A stretch of 64,000 bases of DNA from Paenibacillus sp. HB172176. Lineage in GTDB: Bacteria > Bacillota > Bacilli > Paenibacillales > Paenibacillaceae. Location of the stretch: contig NZ_JAATHD010000003.1 in NCBI RefSeq assembly GCF_011947265.1, positions 62,001-126,000 on the forward strand, written 5' to 3'. The first letter of the stretch is position 1. Each line of letters opens with the position of its first letter. The notes under the pieces are model-generated. The model ran no database searches and was not told the DNA's origin. It worked only from the letters and a program-made list of their open reading frames with translations. A program made the translations under genes and the position numbers. Shown here piece after piece: positions 50,624-59,970 of this stretch.

Positions 50624-52222
50624 ATGAAGCTTAGAAAATTAGCAGCTCCAGTACTTAGCTTGTCTCTATTGATGCCGGCAATGGCGCACGCAGCAGCCCC
50701 AACGACGACGAAGATGGATATGGAGAAGCCGACAGTGAACACGCCGGCGGTAGAACTCAGAGCAGGGCTCGACCACTTATTATCCGAGCATTTTGTATTA
50801 GCGGTCAAAGCGATGACAACCGCCTACGACGGCACGGCAGAAGAAGCGGAAGCGGCACTCGATGCGCTCGATCAGAACGCGGTCGATATGGGACCGGCAA
50901 TCGCGTCCATCTATGGCGAAGCGGGAGCGACGCAATTCGAGAATATTTTCCGACCTCATAATATGTACACCGATGAAGAAGTGAAGGCGATGAAGAAGCA
51001 TGATATTCCGGCGGTTGTGGAGGCGAGAGCCAAGGTCGATCAATTCGCCATCGATTTCGGCAACTTCCTGGGAACAGCAACCGAAGGCATTCTTCCGGCA
51101 GAGACGGCAATAGAAGTCGTGCGGTTGCATGAGAAGCAAGTGCAAGAGGTGTTCGATGCTTATGTAGCGGGAGATTACACAGAGCAATACGCGTATTTCC
51201 GCGAGGGCTATCAAGAAATGTTCACGATCTCCAAGGCGCTCTCCACGGCAATCGTGACGCAGTTCCCGGAGAAATTCGACAACACCAAGGCCGATACGAA
51301 AGCGGCGGATCTTAGATCGACGCTGAACAGCCTGGCAGCAGAGCATTTCGCGATTGCCACCATCGACATGCAGAAGGAATATGACGGCGCGAGCGACATG
51401 GATGCCGCTGCATGGGCTCAAGATGAGCATACGGCGGATTTCACCGCCGCTATCGAGTCCATCTACGGCGCAGAAGGCGCTGCGGCGTTCGAGAAGCTGT
51501 GGACGACCGACCACATTATCGCTCAGAGCGATATGGTGAAAGCGACGAAAGACAATGATGCGGCTGCACGCGCTGCGGTAATCGACAGAATCAACGGCTT
51601 CGCGAAGGAATTCGGCGAATTCCTCGGAACAGCTACGGCTGGCAACCTGCCAACCGAAGCGGCTCAAGAAGCGTTGATGAAGCACGAGAGTCAGGTTCAA
51701 ATGACTTTCGATCAATATGTTGACGAAGATTACACAGCTAGCTACGATACGTTCCGTGAAGGCTTTGGCTTTATGTTCGGCGTAGGGCAAGCGTTGGGCA
51801 ATGCGATCGTAACGCAATTCCCGGAGAAATTCGAGGATCATATGACAACGGTATGGATGAAGATTAACTCCAATCAACTTATCGTTAATGATAAAGTTAC
51901 GATGATGGACACCGTTCCAATGATGTCCGGCAACTTTACCTTTATTCCGCTTCGTTTCCTTAGCGAAGGCATCGGCGCCGAGGTGAAATGGGATGAGGAG
52001 AATCAGGTTGTATGGGTAATGGCTGGCAAGGATACGCTGAAATTCTGGATCGGGAAGGATTTCATGGAAGTGAACGGAACGATGATGGATGTAGGCACTA
52101 AGGTATTTATCAACGAAGACGGACGCACGCAAGTACCGCTTCGCTTCATCGCCGAATTGCTTGGCTGGGATGTCGCTTGGGGCGACGACGACTACTCTAT
52201 CACACTGACCAAATCGATGTAA
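50624..52222 (+). CDS. Exported protein with duplicated helical domain and copper-amine-oxidase-type C-terminal domain
   Basis: 532 residues; signal peptide 1-23 (PVLSLSLLMPAMAHA); GAGGAGAG upstream. Two copies of a helical domain of about 180 residues (about 42-215 and 225-410) share ordered motifs: LLSEHF/LAAEHF, YDG, ASIYG/ESIYG, FLGTAT twice, RLHEKQV/MKHESQV, GDYTEQY/EDYTASY and IVTQFPEKF twice. The C-terminus (about 415-532) is the beta domain called copper amine oxidase N-terminal, common in Paenibacillus exported proteins (FIPLRFLSEGIGAEVKWD; QVPLRFIAELLGWDVAWG). The repeated EH and H-E positions suggest a four-helix metal site (inference). Function unknown. Confidence 0.8.
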   Translation: MKLRKLAAPVLSLSLLMPAMAHAAAPTTTKMDMEKPTVNTPAVELRAGLDHLLSEHFVLAVKAMTTAYDGTAEEAEAALDALDQNAVDMGPAIASIYGEAGATQFENIFRPHNMYTDEEVKAMKKHDIPAVVEARAKVDQFAIDFGNFLGTATEGILPAETAIEVVRLHEKQVQEVFDAYVAGDYTEQYAYFREGYQEMFTISKALSTAIVTQFPEKFDNTKADTKAADLRSTLNSLAAEHFAIATIDMQKEYDGASDMDAAAWAQDEHTADFTAAIESIYGAEGAAAFEKLWTTDHIIAQSDMVKATKDNDAAARAAVIDRINGFAKEFGEFLGTATAGNLPTEAAQEALMKHESQVQMTFDQYVDEDYTASYDTFREGFGFMFGVGQALGNAIVTQFPEKFEDHMTTVWMKINSNQLIVNDKVTMMDTVPMMSGNFTFIPLRFLSEGIGAEVKWDEENQVVWVMAGKDTLKFWIGKDFMEVNGTMMDVGTKVFINEDGRTQVPLRFIAELLGWDVAWGDDDYSITLTKSM

Positions 52223-52246
52223 TTTTTTCCTGAATTGCTGTAATGG

Positions 52247-52277
52247 AAGCCATTCCTTCGCGGAATGGCTTCTTTTG
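52247..52277 (+). terminator. Rho-independent terminator after the helical-repeat gene
   Basis: Perfect 11-bp arms GAAGCCATTCC and GGAATGGCTTC with a TTCGC loop and TTTT. Confidence 0.92.
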
Positions 52278-52334
52278 TTGCGGCGACTGATGGTATACTT
52301 GTATCATTACGCCAAGAAGGACGGGAATTCATTT

Positions 52335-53267
52335 ATGCTGCGAGAGAAGATTCTGAACAAACAGGCGGGCATTCTGACATACGGCATGACGCCGCCCAAA
52401 GCAAGCCACACGCCTGAGAAAATCGCGGAAATCGCGCTAAAACAATTCGAGCGCATCAAGGATTTGAAGATCGATGCGCTTATTCTATACGATGTGCAGG
52501 AGGAAGCCGACCGCATTGACGAGGAAAGACCGTTTCCATATTCACAGACGCTGGATCCAACGCTTTACAGCAAGCATTATTTGAATGACCTCCAAGTTCC
52601 GAAGATTATTTACCGCTGCGTGGGCAAGTATGATGAAGCGCAATTCGCGGAATGGATTCAAGCGGATAAAGGAGAAGACCGCTATTCCGTCTATGTCGGC
52701 GCTTCCTCCAGCAAGCAGGAGGTAAAGCTTGATATTACGACAGCGGCAAGGCTCAGCAAGGAGCTTAACAGCAAGGTGATATTCGGCGGCGTTGTCATTC
52801 CCGAGCGTCATATGACCAAGAATGACGAGCATCTCCGCGTTGTCGGCAAGGTAAGCAACGGCTGCGATTTCTTCGTTTCGCAGGCGACCTATAATATTGA
52901 GGCGTCTAAGGATTTCTTATCCGATTATTATTATCATTGCTTGAAGCATGAGCTTGAGATGGTGCCGATTCTGTTCAATCTGGCGCCTTGCGGCTCGGCG
53001 AAGACGCTTGAATTCATGAAGTGGCTGGGCATCAGCATTCCGAAATGGCTGGAAAATGATTTGAAATACTCCAGCGACGTGCTGGAGAAGTCGATCAGGC
53101 AGTCGCTCAGCATCTTCGAGGAGCTCCTCGATTTCGGCTTGGAGAAGGGCATTCCGATCGGTTGCAGCGTGGAGAGCGTATCGACAAGAAAGGTTGAGAT
53201 CGATGCCTCCGTGCAGTTGGTAAGAGATATCAAAGCTATCATTGATAAGAAGGTAAATATCTCATAA
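52335..53267 (+). CDS. Methylenetetrahydrofolate reductase-like protein
   Basis: 310 residues from ATG 52335 (MLREKILNK); the frame extends back into the terminator, so this later start is preferred. TIM-barrel-like features: ILTYGMTPPKASHTPEKIAE, KIDALILYDVQEEADR, VIFGGVVIPERH and the MTHFR-type GCDFFVSQATYN, followed by MVPILFNLAPCGS. This resembles non-canonical MTHFR family proteins found outside methionine operons. No met genes are adjacent, and the canonical E. coli-type motifs are only partly present, so cofactor and substrate are uncertain. Confidence 0.65.
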   Translation: MLREKILNKQAGILTYGMTPPKASHTPEKIAEIALKQFERIKDLKIDALILYDVQEEADRIDEERPFPYSQTLDPTLYSKHYLNDLQVPKIIYRCVGKYDEAQFAEWIQADKGEDRYSVYVGASSSKQEVKLDITTAARLSKELNSKVIFGGVVIPERHMTKNDEHLRVVGKVSNGCDFFVSQATYNIEASKDFLSDYYYHCLKHELEMVPILFNLAPCGSAKTLEFMKWLGISIPKWLENDLKYSSDVLEKSIRQSLSIFEELLDFGLEKGIPIGCSVESVSTRKVEIDASVQLVRDIKAIIDKKVNIS

Positions 53268-53357
53268 TCGGGAAATCTGCTGTTCTTTTACGGTGAAATA
53301 TGGTATCCTGACTCGTTGCGATTTACTTAAAATATGAAGGTTAGATTAGGAGAATAT

Positions 53358-54845
53358 ATGACATTTCAAGAACTAAATTTAATTCCGCCTCTGCTCAAAG
53401 CATTGGAGAAGGAAAATTATACAACGCCAACCCCGATTCAAGAACAGGCCATTCCCGCTGTGCTGGCGGGCAGGGATGTGTTCGGCTGCGCGCAGACAGG
53501 CACGGGCAAGACAGCCGCGTTCTCGCTTCCGATTCTGCAATTGCTGAGCAAGGAGCAGACCCGTCCGCAGACAAAGCGTCGCATTCGCTCGTTAATCTTA
53601 ACGCCGACCCGCGAGCTGGCTATACAAATTGCCGAGAATATCGAAGCATACAGCAAATTCATGAATATTCGATGCACCTCCATCGTCGGCGGCGTTTCGC
53701 AGAGAGGACAAGAGCGCGCGCTTGCGATTGGCGTGGATATTCTGATTGCGACTCCGGGGCGGCTGATGGATCTGCTCAATCAACGTCTCGTCGATCTTGG
53801 ACATGTGCAAGTGCTGGTGTTGGATGAAGCGGACCGCATGCTGGACATGGGCTTTATCAATGATGTGAAGAAGATTATTGCCAAGCTGCCGAGCAAGAGA
53901 CAGACCTTGTTCTTCTCGGCTACCATGCCGCCGGAGATCGAGAAGCTCGTTCAAACCTTGCTTGTGAACCCCGTGAAGGTGGAGATCACGCCAGCTTCGA
54001 CAACGGTGGAGCGCATTAAGCAAAGCGTTTATTTTGTCGATAAGACAAACAAGCAATCCTTATTGAATGAGCTGCTAAGCGATAAGTCCATTGCTTCCGT
54101 GCTCGTTTTCACGCGCACCAAGCATGGCGCGGACCGGGTTGTTCGCGGCTTGACGAAGCAGAAGATTACCGCTCAAGCCATCCATGGCAACAAATCGCAG
54201 AATGCAAGGCAGAACGCGCTGAACAGCTTCAAGAATGGAGCAACCAGAGTGCTGGTTGCTACGGACATAGCGGCTCGAGGCATTGATATTGAGGAATTAT
54301 CGCATGTTATTAATTTTAATTTGCCTAATATCTCGGAGACCTACGTTCATCGGATCGGCCGTACAGGCAGAGCAGGGCAAAGCGGCATCGCCATCTCCTT
54401 CTGCGAGCAAGAGGAGATTCCTTATCTGAAGGACATCGAGAAGCTGACGAAGCAGAAGATTCCGGTAGTGGAGGAGCATAATTTCCCGATGACAGGCGAG
54501 GCAGCGCAGATTGCGTCTTCCGTTTCGGTTAAGCCGGGCGGCACCGGGAACAAGATGAGGCAAGGCGAGGGAAGCAAGCAAGGACAGGCTCAGAGCTCGA
54601 AGTCATCGCAATCGGGCAAGGGAAGAGGCGGCTCGAACGCTTCCAAGCATCAGAATAGACCCAATTCTCAGAAGTCTCAGGCTAGCGGATCGAGGACTCC
54701 TGGCAGTGCGTCTAAGCCGCAGTCGAATGCGTCCAGTTCGAAGTCGAAGGCACCTAAGCCGCAAGCGAATGATCGGAAGCCGCAGAGCAGCGCGCCGAAG
54801 TCGAAGAGGCCGCAGTCCTATTGGATGAAGCCCCCGACCCGCTAA
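53358..54845 (+). CDS. DEAD-box ATP-dependent RNA helicase (RhlE/CshA type)
   Basis: 495 residues from ATG 53358, with AGGAGA 7 nt before. All motifs are visible in order: Q motif ([13 protein letters not shown]), motif [11 protein letters not shown], Ia PTRELAIQ, Ib TPGRLMD, II DEAD in [37 protein letters not shown] and [12 protein letters not shown]. The helicase core ends near residue 365. A tail of about 120 residues rich in Ser, Lys, Gln and Gly is basic and disordered, as in cold-shock RNA helicases. Cytoplasmic, unwinding RNA in ribosome assembly or mRNA decay. Confidence 0.96.
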   Translation: MTFQELNLIPPLLKALEKENYTTPTPIQEQAIPAVLAGRDVFGCAQTGTGKTAAFSLPILQLLSKEQTRPQTKRRIRSLILTPTRELAIQIAENIEAYSKFMNIRCTSIVGGVSQRGQERALAIGVDILIATPGRLMDLLNQRLVDLGHVQVLVLDEADRMLDMGFINDVKKIIAKLPSKRQTLFFSATMPPEIEKLVQTLLVNPVKVEITPASTTVERIKQSVYFVDKTNKQSLLNELLSDKSIASVLVFTRTKHGADRVVRGLTKQKITAQAIHGNKSQNARQNALNSFKNGATRVLVATDIAARGIDIEELSHVINFNLPNISETYVHRIGRTGRAGQSGIAISFCEQEEIPYLKDIEKLTKQKIPVVEEHNFPMTGEAAQIASSVSVKPGGTGNKMRQGEGSKQGQAQSSKSSQSGKGRGGSNASKHQNRPNSQKSQASGSRTPGSASKPQSNASSSKSKAPKPQANDRKPQSSAPKSKRPQSYWMKPPTR

Positions 54846-54872
54846 CCTTAAGTAAACGACAAGCAGGTGATC

Positions 54873-55310
54873 ATGATGATTGAGGTTCGAACCTCGAAAA
54901 TTAGCAAAGGCGAGTTCAACAGAGGGGTGTTCGCCACGCAAGATATTGCGAAAGGCACCTTGGTGCACGAAGCGCCGGTCATTCCGTCGGTGGATGATGA
55001 TGACGAGCATTTGGACAAGACCGTGATGGCGGATTATGTGTTCGAATATGGCGCGAATCATACGGCCATCGTGCTTGGCTATGGCAGCCTGCTCAACCAC
55101 TCCTATACGCCGAATTTAATCTATGAGATCAACTTCGACAATCATACCTTTGAATTTTATGCGTATCGGGATATCGTCGCGGGCGAAGAGCTGTTCATCA
55201 ATTATAACGGAGAAGTCGATAATATGGACCCGCTATGGTTCATGGATGATTATGAGGAACGAATGAAGGCGGCGGCTGACAAGGAGAAGGAAGAATCTGC
55301 CGAGAAGTAA
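54873..55310 (+). CDS. SET domain-containing protein
   Basis: 145 residues; ATG 54873 or 54876 fits the AGGTGATC site better than the GTG at 54867. SET-domain marks: SKGEFNRGVFATQDIAKGTLVHE, the pseudoknot motif SLLNHSYTPN (NHS) and GEELFINYNGEVDN (ELxxxY). These bind S-adenosylmethionine and a lysine substrate in protein lysine methyltransferases. Bacterial examples of this short type are common but uncharacterised. It follows the helicase gene by 27 bp in the same direction, probably co-transcribed. Confidence 0.87.
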   Translation: MMIEVRTSKISKGEFNRGVFATQDIAKGTLVHEAPVIPSVDDDDEHLDKTVMADYVFEYGANHTAIVLGYGSLLNHSYTPNLIYEINFDNHTFEFYAYRDIVAGEELFINYNGEVDNMDPLWFMDDYEERMKAAADKEKEESAEK

Positions 55311-55343
55311 AGGCACGGATAGACCTTGATAAGAGGCTTGGAT

Positions 55344-55549
55344 GAGCCAGACGGAACGCTAACGAAACCTGATAACGTTAAGACCTTAAAAAGGCATCCT
55401 ATTCAAATCTAACGAAGATTTATCGTCTTATTCCATGTCTTCTGGCAGAAATCATGCTCAATTTGATGAAATAACGATACCAATCTTCTTTAGATTTACG
55501 CAGGCTGGAGATTCAGGCGTTTAACGTTATGGATCTTCGTTAGGATCTG
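55344..55549. repeat. Dispersed intergenic repeat, copy 2 (minus orientation)
   Basis: Inverted counterpart of 42857-43060. Inner motifs ATCTTCTTTAG (55483) and ATCTTCGTTAG (55533) are 50 bp apart, like those of copy 1. It lies 34 bp after the SET gene. No reading frame of note in 55311-55731. Confidence 0.85.
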
Positions 55550-55672
55550 ATAGCTGGAGATAATCAAGAATGGACGGCGCAGGAAGGCATCCAGTGTCTC
55601 CTTCCTGTAGCTAGGCTTGCCCATTTGATGCTACAAATTTCGTTTTGTCGGAGAGTATATTGCATAACGGAG

Positions 55673-55714
55673 AACGCCCCTCATCCAAATGAACAATGGA
55701 TGAGGGGCGTTTTG
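55673..55714. terminator. Terminator between convergent SET/helicase and GH9 genes
   Basis: 15-bp arms AACGCCCCTCATCCA and TGGATGAGGGGCGTT with a 9-nt loop, then TTG on the plus strand. It lies 18 bp from the GH9 stop codon and may serve both directions. Confidence 0.8.
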
Positions 55715-55731
55715 TAGTTCGTCCGGTTTAT

Positions 55732-58700
55732 CTAGTTGCTCACAACAAAGTTGTCGAAGTACGCTCTCGTGTGAGCATACGTTCTTGCGCCGATCTTGCC
55801 GCTGCTGAAGGTAGAATCGGTTGTGTTCAGTTTCAGCACACCGTCCAGATAGGCTTCAATCGAATCTCCGTCCAGAACGATTTTGTAATGGTAGGACGTA
55901 TCCGGCGCAATGGAGGCTGAGGTGAACGCGACCGTCGATTTCACGCCGCCGACATATTTGACAATCTCCATATTCCGGCTTGTTGTATTATCCGTATTCT
56001 TGATGAACATCACGTAGAAGTTGCTGGAGTCGACATATCGGAACACGAGTCCGGCATCGTCATTTCCGCTGGAATTGCTTGTTACATTCACATCCGCATC
56101 CAGCGTGTAGTCGGTCCAACCGGAATCACCGGCTACGAACAAGCTTTGCGTTCCGCCTGCGACGCCTTCAAGCTGATAGCTGCTTGCGTTCCATGTTCCG
56201 CTTGTTGAAGTCCAGCCGGTTGTATCGCCGTCGCTGAAATCATCCTCGAACAGCGTTGATGTAGGCTGAGACACTGTTGGTCCAGTGACGACTGTGGTGC
56301 TTATCGCATCCGACGAAGTATCCGTCGTATGGAAGTAATACGAGTGAATACCCTGCGGAAGCTTGGTTGTGTACGTATATTGATTGCCGTCCGTGTAGTC
56401 TGTATCCGCAACATTCACTGGATCCATGACATGCACGACGCCATCTAGCAAGAGCTCTACCTTGAATGGAGCCTCGTTATCCGCATCCGTGTACGTCACA
56501 TCGAAGGTATAATCCGTCGAAGTATCTCCAGTCGTGTTGTCCACGCCTCCAGAAGTAAGCGTTGGAGCCGCTCCCGTGGTATCATTCGTGAATTCGATAT
56601 CATCCATAAGCATTTCGCCATAGGTTCCATCCGTGCTTTTCAGATAGAACGTCAATGTAATCGATTCCTTATCCATCTCATAAGGGAAAGAATCAAGATC
56701 GATCTTATAGGATGTCCATACGCCTGTCGGAACGGAAGCGAATCCGTTCAAGAGGGAGAAGCTGTGCGTGCCGTCGCTGATTCCGGCGGAGATCTGTTCG
56801 TTAGCGTAACCTGGATTCTTGAGATCGAAATTAATATATTTGTAGCCTCGAGCGTCGAATTTGTCATGCCATGCCTGATACTTCGCTTTGGCGCTGCTGG
56901 AAGTCGGCGTATACGAGAATTTACCAACGGATCTGCCGTCTACGGTTGCCTTTGCGAAGGTGGCCGTTCCGCCGTTATTATTAGGATCCGTCCACCAGCT
57001 TACCCATTCGCCGCTTCCGCCCTTCGAGCCCCAATAGCCGCCGCCATTGAAGTCGTCGTACAGGAAGGAATGCGATGGATCCGGAAGCTCGGGCGCAATC
57101 GTATAATGCGTTGAGCTGTAGGTCATGTTGCCCGAAGCATCGGTACCTCGAACATCAATCCGCTTTGTCGCCAGCGGAGCGGATGCGCTTTCGTCCACGA
57201 CTCCCGAGTAAGCGTCGCCTGAGACGCTCATCGCCGTATACGTGCCGCTTGGCTTGTACTCAACGGCACTCAGGCTGCTTGCGGGATCGGCGAAGATAGT
57301 TACGTCGCCGCGCACGTAATCGCCAATAATCGGCGAAAGAATAGGCATTTCGACCGGAACGGTGCCCGCGCCTGAAGTTACGCTGTCCGTCGCGGAAAGC
57401 GCCATTACGGTGTAGAGCATGCCTGCCTGAATACTGATGCTGAATTCATTGTAACGCCACTGCTGCGTATCGTCGCTGTAGAGAGAACGATCTTCATACC
57501 ATGGGCTGTCGCTGAACGGGTCTTTCGTATTTTTCATATTCGGACCGCTCACCATAGCTCCTGGTATAACAACGCCTGTTGCCGTGGAGGTATTGGCTTG
57601 TTCATCTAATCTCGAATGCAGGAAGTCCACATAATCGGTTCCGATGCCGGACACCCAACTGATATTCCAAGGATTCTCCCCATAGACCCAGTACATGCCT
57701 TTGAGCACGGCGCGCAAGGCTGCCGGATCGCCGAACAGCTCATAATAGCGCATGGCGTCGCCGACGTAGGACATATGCGGCTCATTGACGCCGAAGTTTT
57801 TGAATTGATTCAGAACGCCATAAGGCGTGTCATCCTGCGAAGAGATGAAGAAGTCCAATTGCTGCTTCAACAACTCCTGAATTTGAGGCTGCAAGGAAGT
57901 GCTTGCCACCGGATAAAATTCAGCCAAGGACATCGGGCGCATATCCCAATAGTTCGTACTGGCCAAATCGTCGAAGGTCAAGACGTCAATTTTGTCTTCC
58001 GCAGCGTCCTTATAGTCCGTATTGTTCGTTAGCAAATACAGCTCTACATCGGCAAGCAGCATCGAATTGTCGATTCCGCCTTTCGTGGAGTAGCCTCCCA
58101 TCGGATCGGTGGGATGTGCCGTTACATAATCATAGAAGACTTCCGCCGCATCCTCGTAATCCGCTGCCAATGCCGTAAGGGCGGCAACTTGGGATGAATC
58201 GATATCTCCTTCGGCAATAGCCATCGTTATTGCGCGCGCGGTTGCCGCCAACGTGCCTGCAGCCTTCGCGGCGCCGCCGATATTGTAATTGGTAATGGTG
58301 CGGTCATCCGCGGTTCCCGGAATATTATCCGTGGATGTCTCGGGATGATGGAACGAGGTGTTGTTCTTCAGATCGTACATCGCGCCGCCGAATTGATCGG
58401 CGAATTTCTTCACATAGTCGCTGCCGACGATGGCCTCGTCGATTAGATCCGGAATGCCGTTGCTATCATTGTCGTAGGCGACAGCGGTTTCGCCTGCGTA
58501 ACGGACATAGGCTAGAGCGATTTCGGCTCCTACCCACTGGTTGCCGCCGTATTTGCCATAATCGCCGGCATCATACCAACCGCCCGTCAGATCGTATTGG
58601 GTCGATAGATCCGCGGACGAAGCATCGTCCAAATGTCCCGCTTCATGATACACCTTCTCGGAAGGCGGCACGGTGCTGTAGCCGTCGGGGTACGCATCCT

Positions 58701-59970
58701 CGGTCGCTACGCTTGCCCGTTGAATGCGATAGAAGGCGGTCATCTCATCTTTGTAATTATCCCAAATATTCGTTGCGATCTGGAACGGATAGGAGGAGAC
58801 GCCATTCGATACGATGGTGTAGTTGGAGCCGGTCGCCGTTACGGCGGAGAAGTCTGCCGAATACACATGCTTGCCCCATGTTACGCCTTTGTCAACCAAT
58901 GTTCCTGAGCTTACGACAGTCGTGCCGCTCAGCACGTCGAAGCCAAGACTCGACAAAGGCTCCGTGGAAGTCACCTGAGCGTTCTTGAAATCATTGGCGC
59001 TGTATCCCGCTTGGCTGACGACAACGTCAATGACTTGCGAGGACTGGACCACTGTCGGTCCGGATACAGGAGTGGTTGCGACTTGGTCGCTCGTCGTATC
59101 CGTTGTACGGAAATAATACGAGTGGGAGCCTGGAGGCAGCTTTGTTACATAAATATAGTCCTTGCCGTCGCTATAGGTGGAGTCGAGCGTGTCGACTTCG
59201 TTCATATCGTAAGCAACATCGTCGATAATGAGCTGCATAGCGAATGGCGCTTCATTGTCCGTGTCAGTGTACGTCGAGGTGAAGGTGAAGGTCGTGTTCT
59301 GATTATAGGTCGAAGTCGTGTTCGCCGACATATTGTTGCCGGTCAGCGTAGGCGCCGTGCCCGATGCTACGTTTGAAGCCGAGATGGAATCGACCAGCAG
59401 CTCGCCGTATGAGCCGCCGCTTTGGCGCAGCCACAATTCGTAGATGACGCTGTCTTTGTCAATGGCGGGGGAGAGAGCGTCGAGATCGAACTGCAGATCC
59501 GTCCAAGTGCTTGCGACAGACACCCAGCCGCCGGTCAGATTGAAGCTGTGGGACCCGTCATTGGCTACGAATTTGATCAATTCATCCGGATATCCAGGGT
59601 TTTTGAGCGTTAAATTGACATAGCGATAGCCGTTCAAGTCCGTCTTCTCATTCCAAGGCTGGAATTTCGCCCAGGAGGAGGCGGAATCCGGCGTTTGCGC
59701 GAAGACGCCGACATCTCTTCCGTCTACCGTTGTTTTGGAGAAGGTTCCTGTGCCTCCAGCCTGGTTGTACCAGTTCATCCAAGCCTGATTGAAAATGCCG
59801 CCACCCGAGAAGTCGTCCCAAATTTGCGGAGAGCTCGGACCGGGAAGAGGATCGACCGCGGCGGAGGTCTTGGAAGGCGCTAATACAAATACATTCAGCG
59901 TCAAAACCAAACCGAGTCCCATATAGAGCAGCTTGCGGGATTTTTCCTTCAATCCATGTTTTTTTAACAT
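55732..59970 (-). CDS. Secreted multidomain glycoside hydrolase family 9 enzyme
   Basis: 1412 residues; GGAGG 8 nt before ATG 59970. Signal peptide about 1-37 (LVLTLNVFVLAPSKTSA). A carbohydrate-binding-like module (about 45-205) and a beta module (205-315) come first, then a CelD_N Ig-like domain (about 320-400). The GH9 barrel (405-865) has GGWYDAGDYGKYGG (catalytic-base aspartates near 463) and WRYNEFSISI (acid E near 843). An Ig-like module follows, then a second copy of the N-terminal module pair and a terminal LamG/DUF1080-like domain. It would cut beta-1,4-glucans or related glycans outside the cell. No SLH anchor. A cre site lies about 115 bp upstream. Confidence 0.93.
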   Translation of the reverse strand: MLKKHGLKEKSRKLLYMGLGLVLTLNVFVLAPSKTSAAVDPLPGPSSPQIWDDFSGGGIFNQAWMNWYNQAGGTGTFSKTTVDGRDVGVFAQTPDSASSWAKFQPWNEKTDLNGYRYVNLTLKNPGYPDELIKFVANDGSHSFNLTGGWVSVASTWTDLQFDLDALSPAIDKDSVIYELWLRQSGGSYGELLVDSISASNVASGTAPTLTGNNMSANTTSTYNQNTTFTFTSTYTDTDNEAPFAMQLIIDDVAYDMNEVDTLDSTYSDGKDYIYVTKLPPGSHSYYFRTTDTTSDQVATTPVSGPTVVQSSQVIDVVVSQAGYSANDFKNAQVTSTEPLSSLGFDVLSGTTVVSSGTLVDKGVTWGKHVYSADFSAVTATGSNYTIVSNGVSSYPFQIATNIWDNYKDEMTAFYRIQRASVATEDAYPDGYSTVPPSEKVYHEAGHLDDASSADLSTQYDLTGGWYDAGDYGKYGGNQWVGAEIALAYVRYAGETAVAYDNDSNGIPDLIDEAIVGSDYVKKFADQFGGAMYDLKNNTSFHHPETSTDNIPGTADDRTITNYNIGGAAKAAGTLAATARAITMAIAEGDIDSSQVAALTALAADYEDAAEVFYDYVTAHPTDPMGGYSTKGGIDNSMLLADVELYLLTNNTDYKDAAEDKIDVLTFDDLASTNYWDMRPMSLAEFYPVASTSLQPQIQELLKQQLDFFISSQDDTPYGVLNQFKNFGVNEPHMSYVGDAMRYYELFGDPAALRAVLKGMYWVYGENPWNISWVSGIGTDYVDFLHSRLDEQANTSTATGVVIPGAMVSGPNMKNTKDPFSDSPWYEDRSLYSDDTQQWRYNEFSISIQAGMLYTVMALSATDSVTSGAGTVPVEMPILSPIIGDYVRGDVTIFADPASSLSAVEYKPSGTYTAMSVSGDAYSGVVDESASAPLATKRIDVRGTDASGNMTYSSTHYTIAPELPDPSHSFLYDDFNGGGYWGSKGGSGEWVSWWTDPNNNGGTATFAKATVDGRSVGKFSYTPTSSSAKAKYQAWHDKFDARGYKYINFDLKNPGYANEQISAGISDGTHSFSLLNGFASVPTGVWTSYKIDLDSFPYEMDKESITLTFYLKSTDGTYGEMLMDDIEFTNDTTGAAPTLTSGGVDNTTGDTSTDYTFDVTYTDADNEAPFKVELLLDGVVHVMDPVNVADTDYTDGNQYTYTTKLPQGIHSYYFHTTDTSSDAISTTVVTGPTVSQPTSTLFEDDFSDGDTTGWTSTSGTWNASSYQLEGVAGGTQSLFVAGDSGWTDYTLDADVNVTSNSSGNDDAGLVFRYVDSSNFYVMFIKNTDNTTSRNMEIVKYVGGVKSTVAFTSASIAPDTSYHYKIVLDGDSIEAYLDGVLKLNTTDSTFSSGKIGARTYAHTRAYFDNFVVSN

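Noticed and set aside
50798..52132. Antisense frame of 444 codons over the helical-repeat gene
   Set aside because: The sense protein has a signal peptide and internal duplication; the antisense has neither a site nor a domain.
42857..55549. Inverted repeats as ends of a composite transposon
   Set aside because: No transposase lies between or beside them, there is no target-site duplication, and the block contains ordinary housekeeping-type genes.
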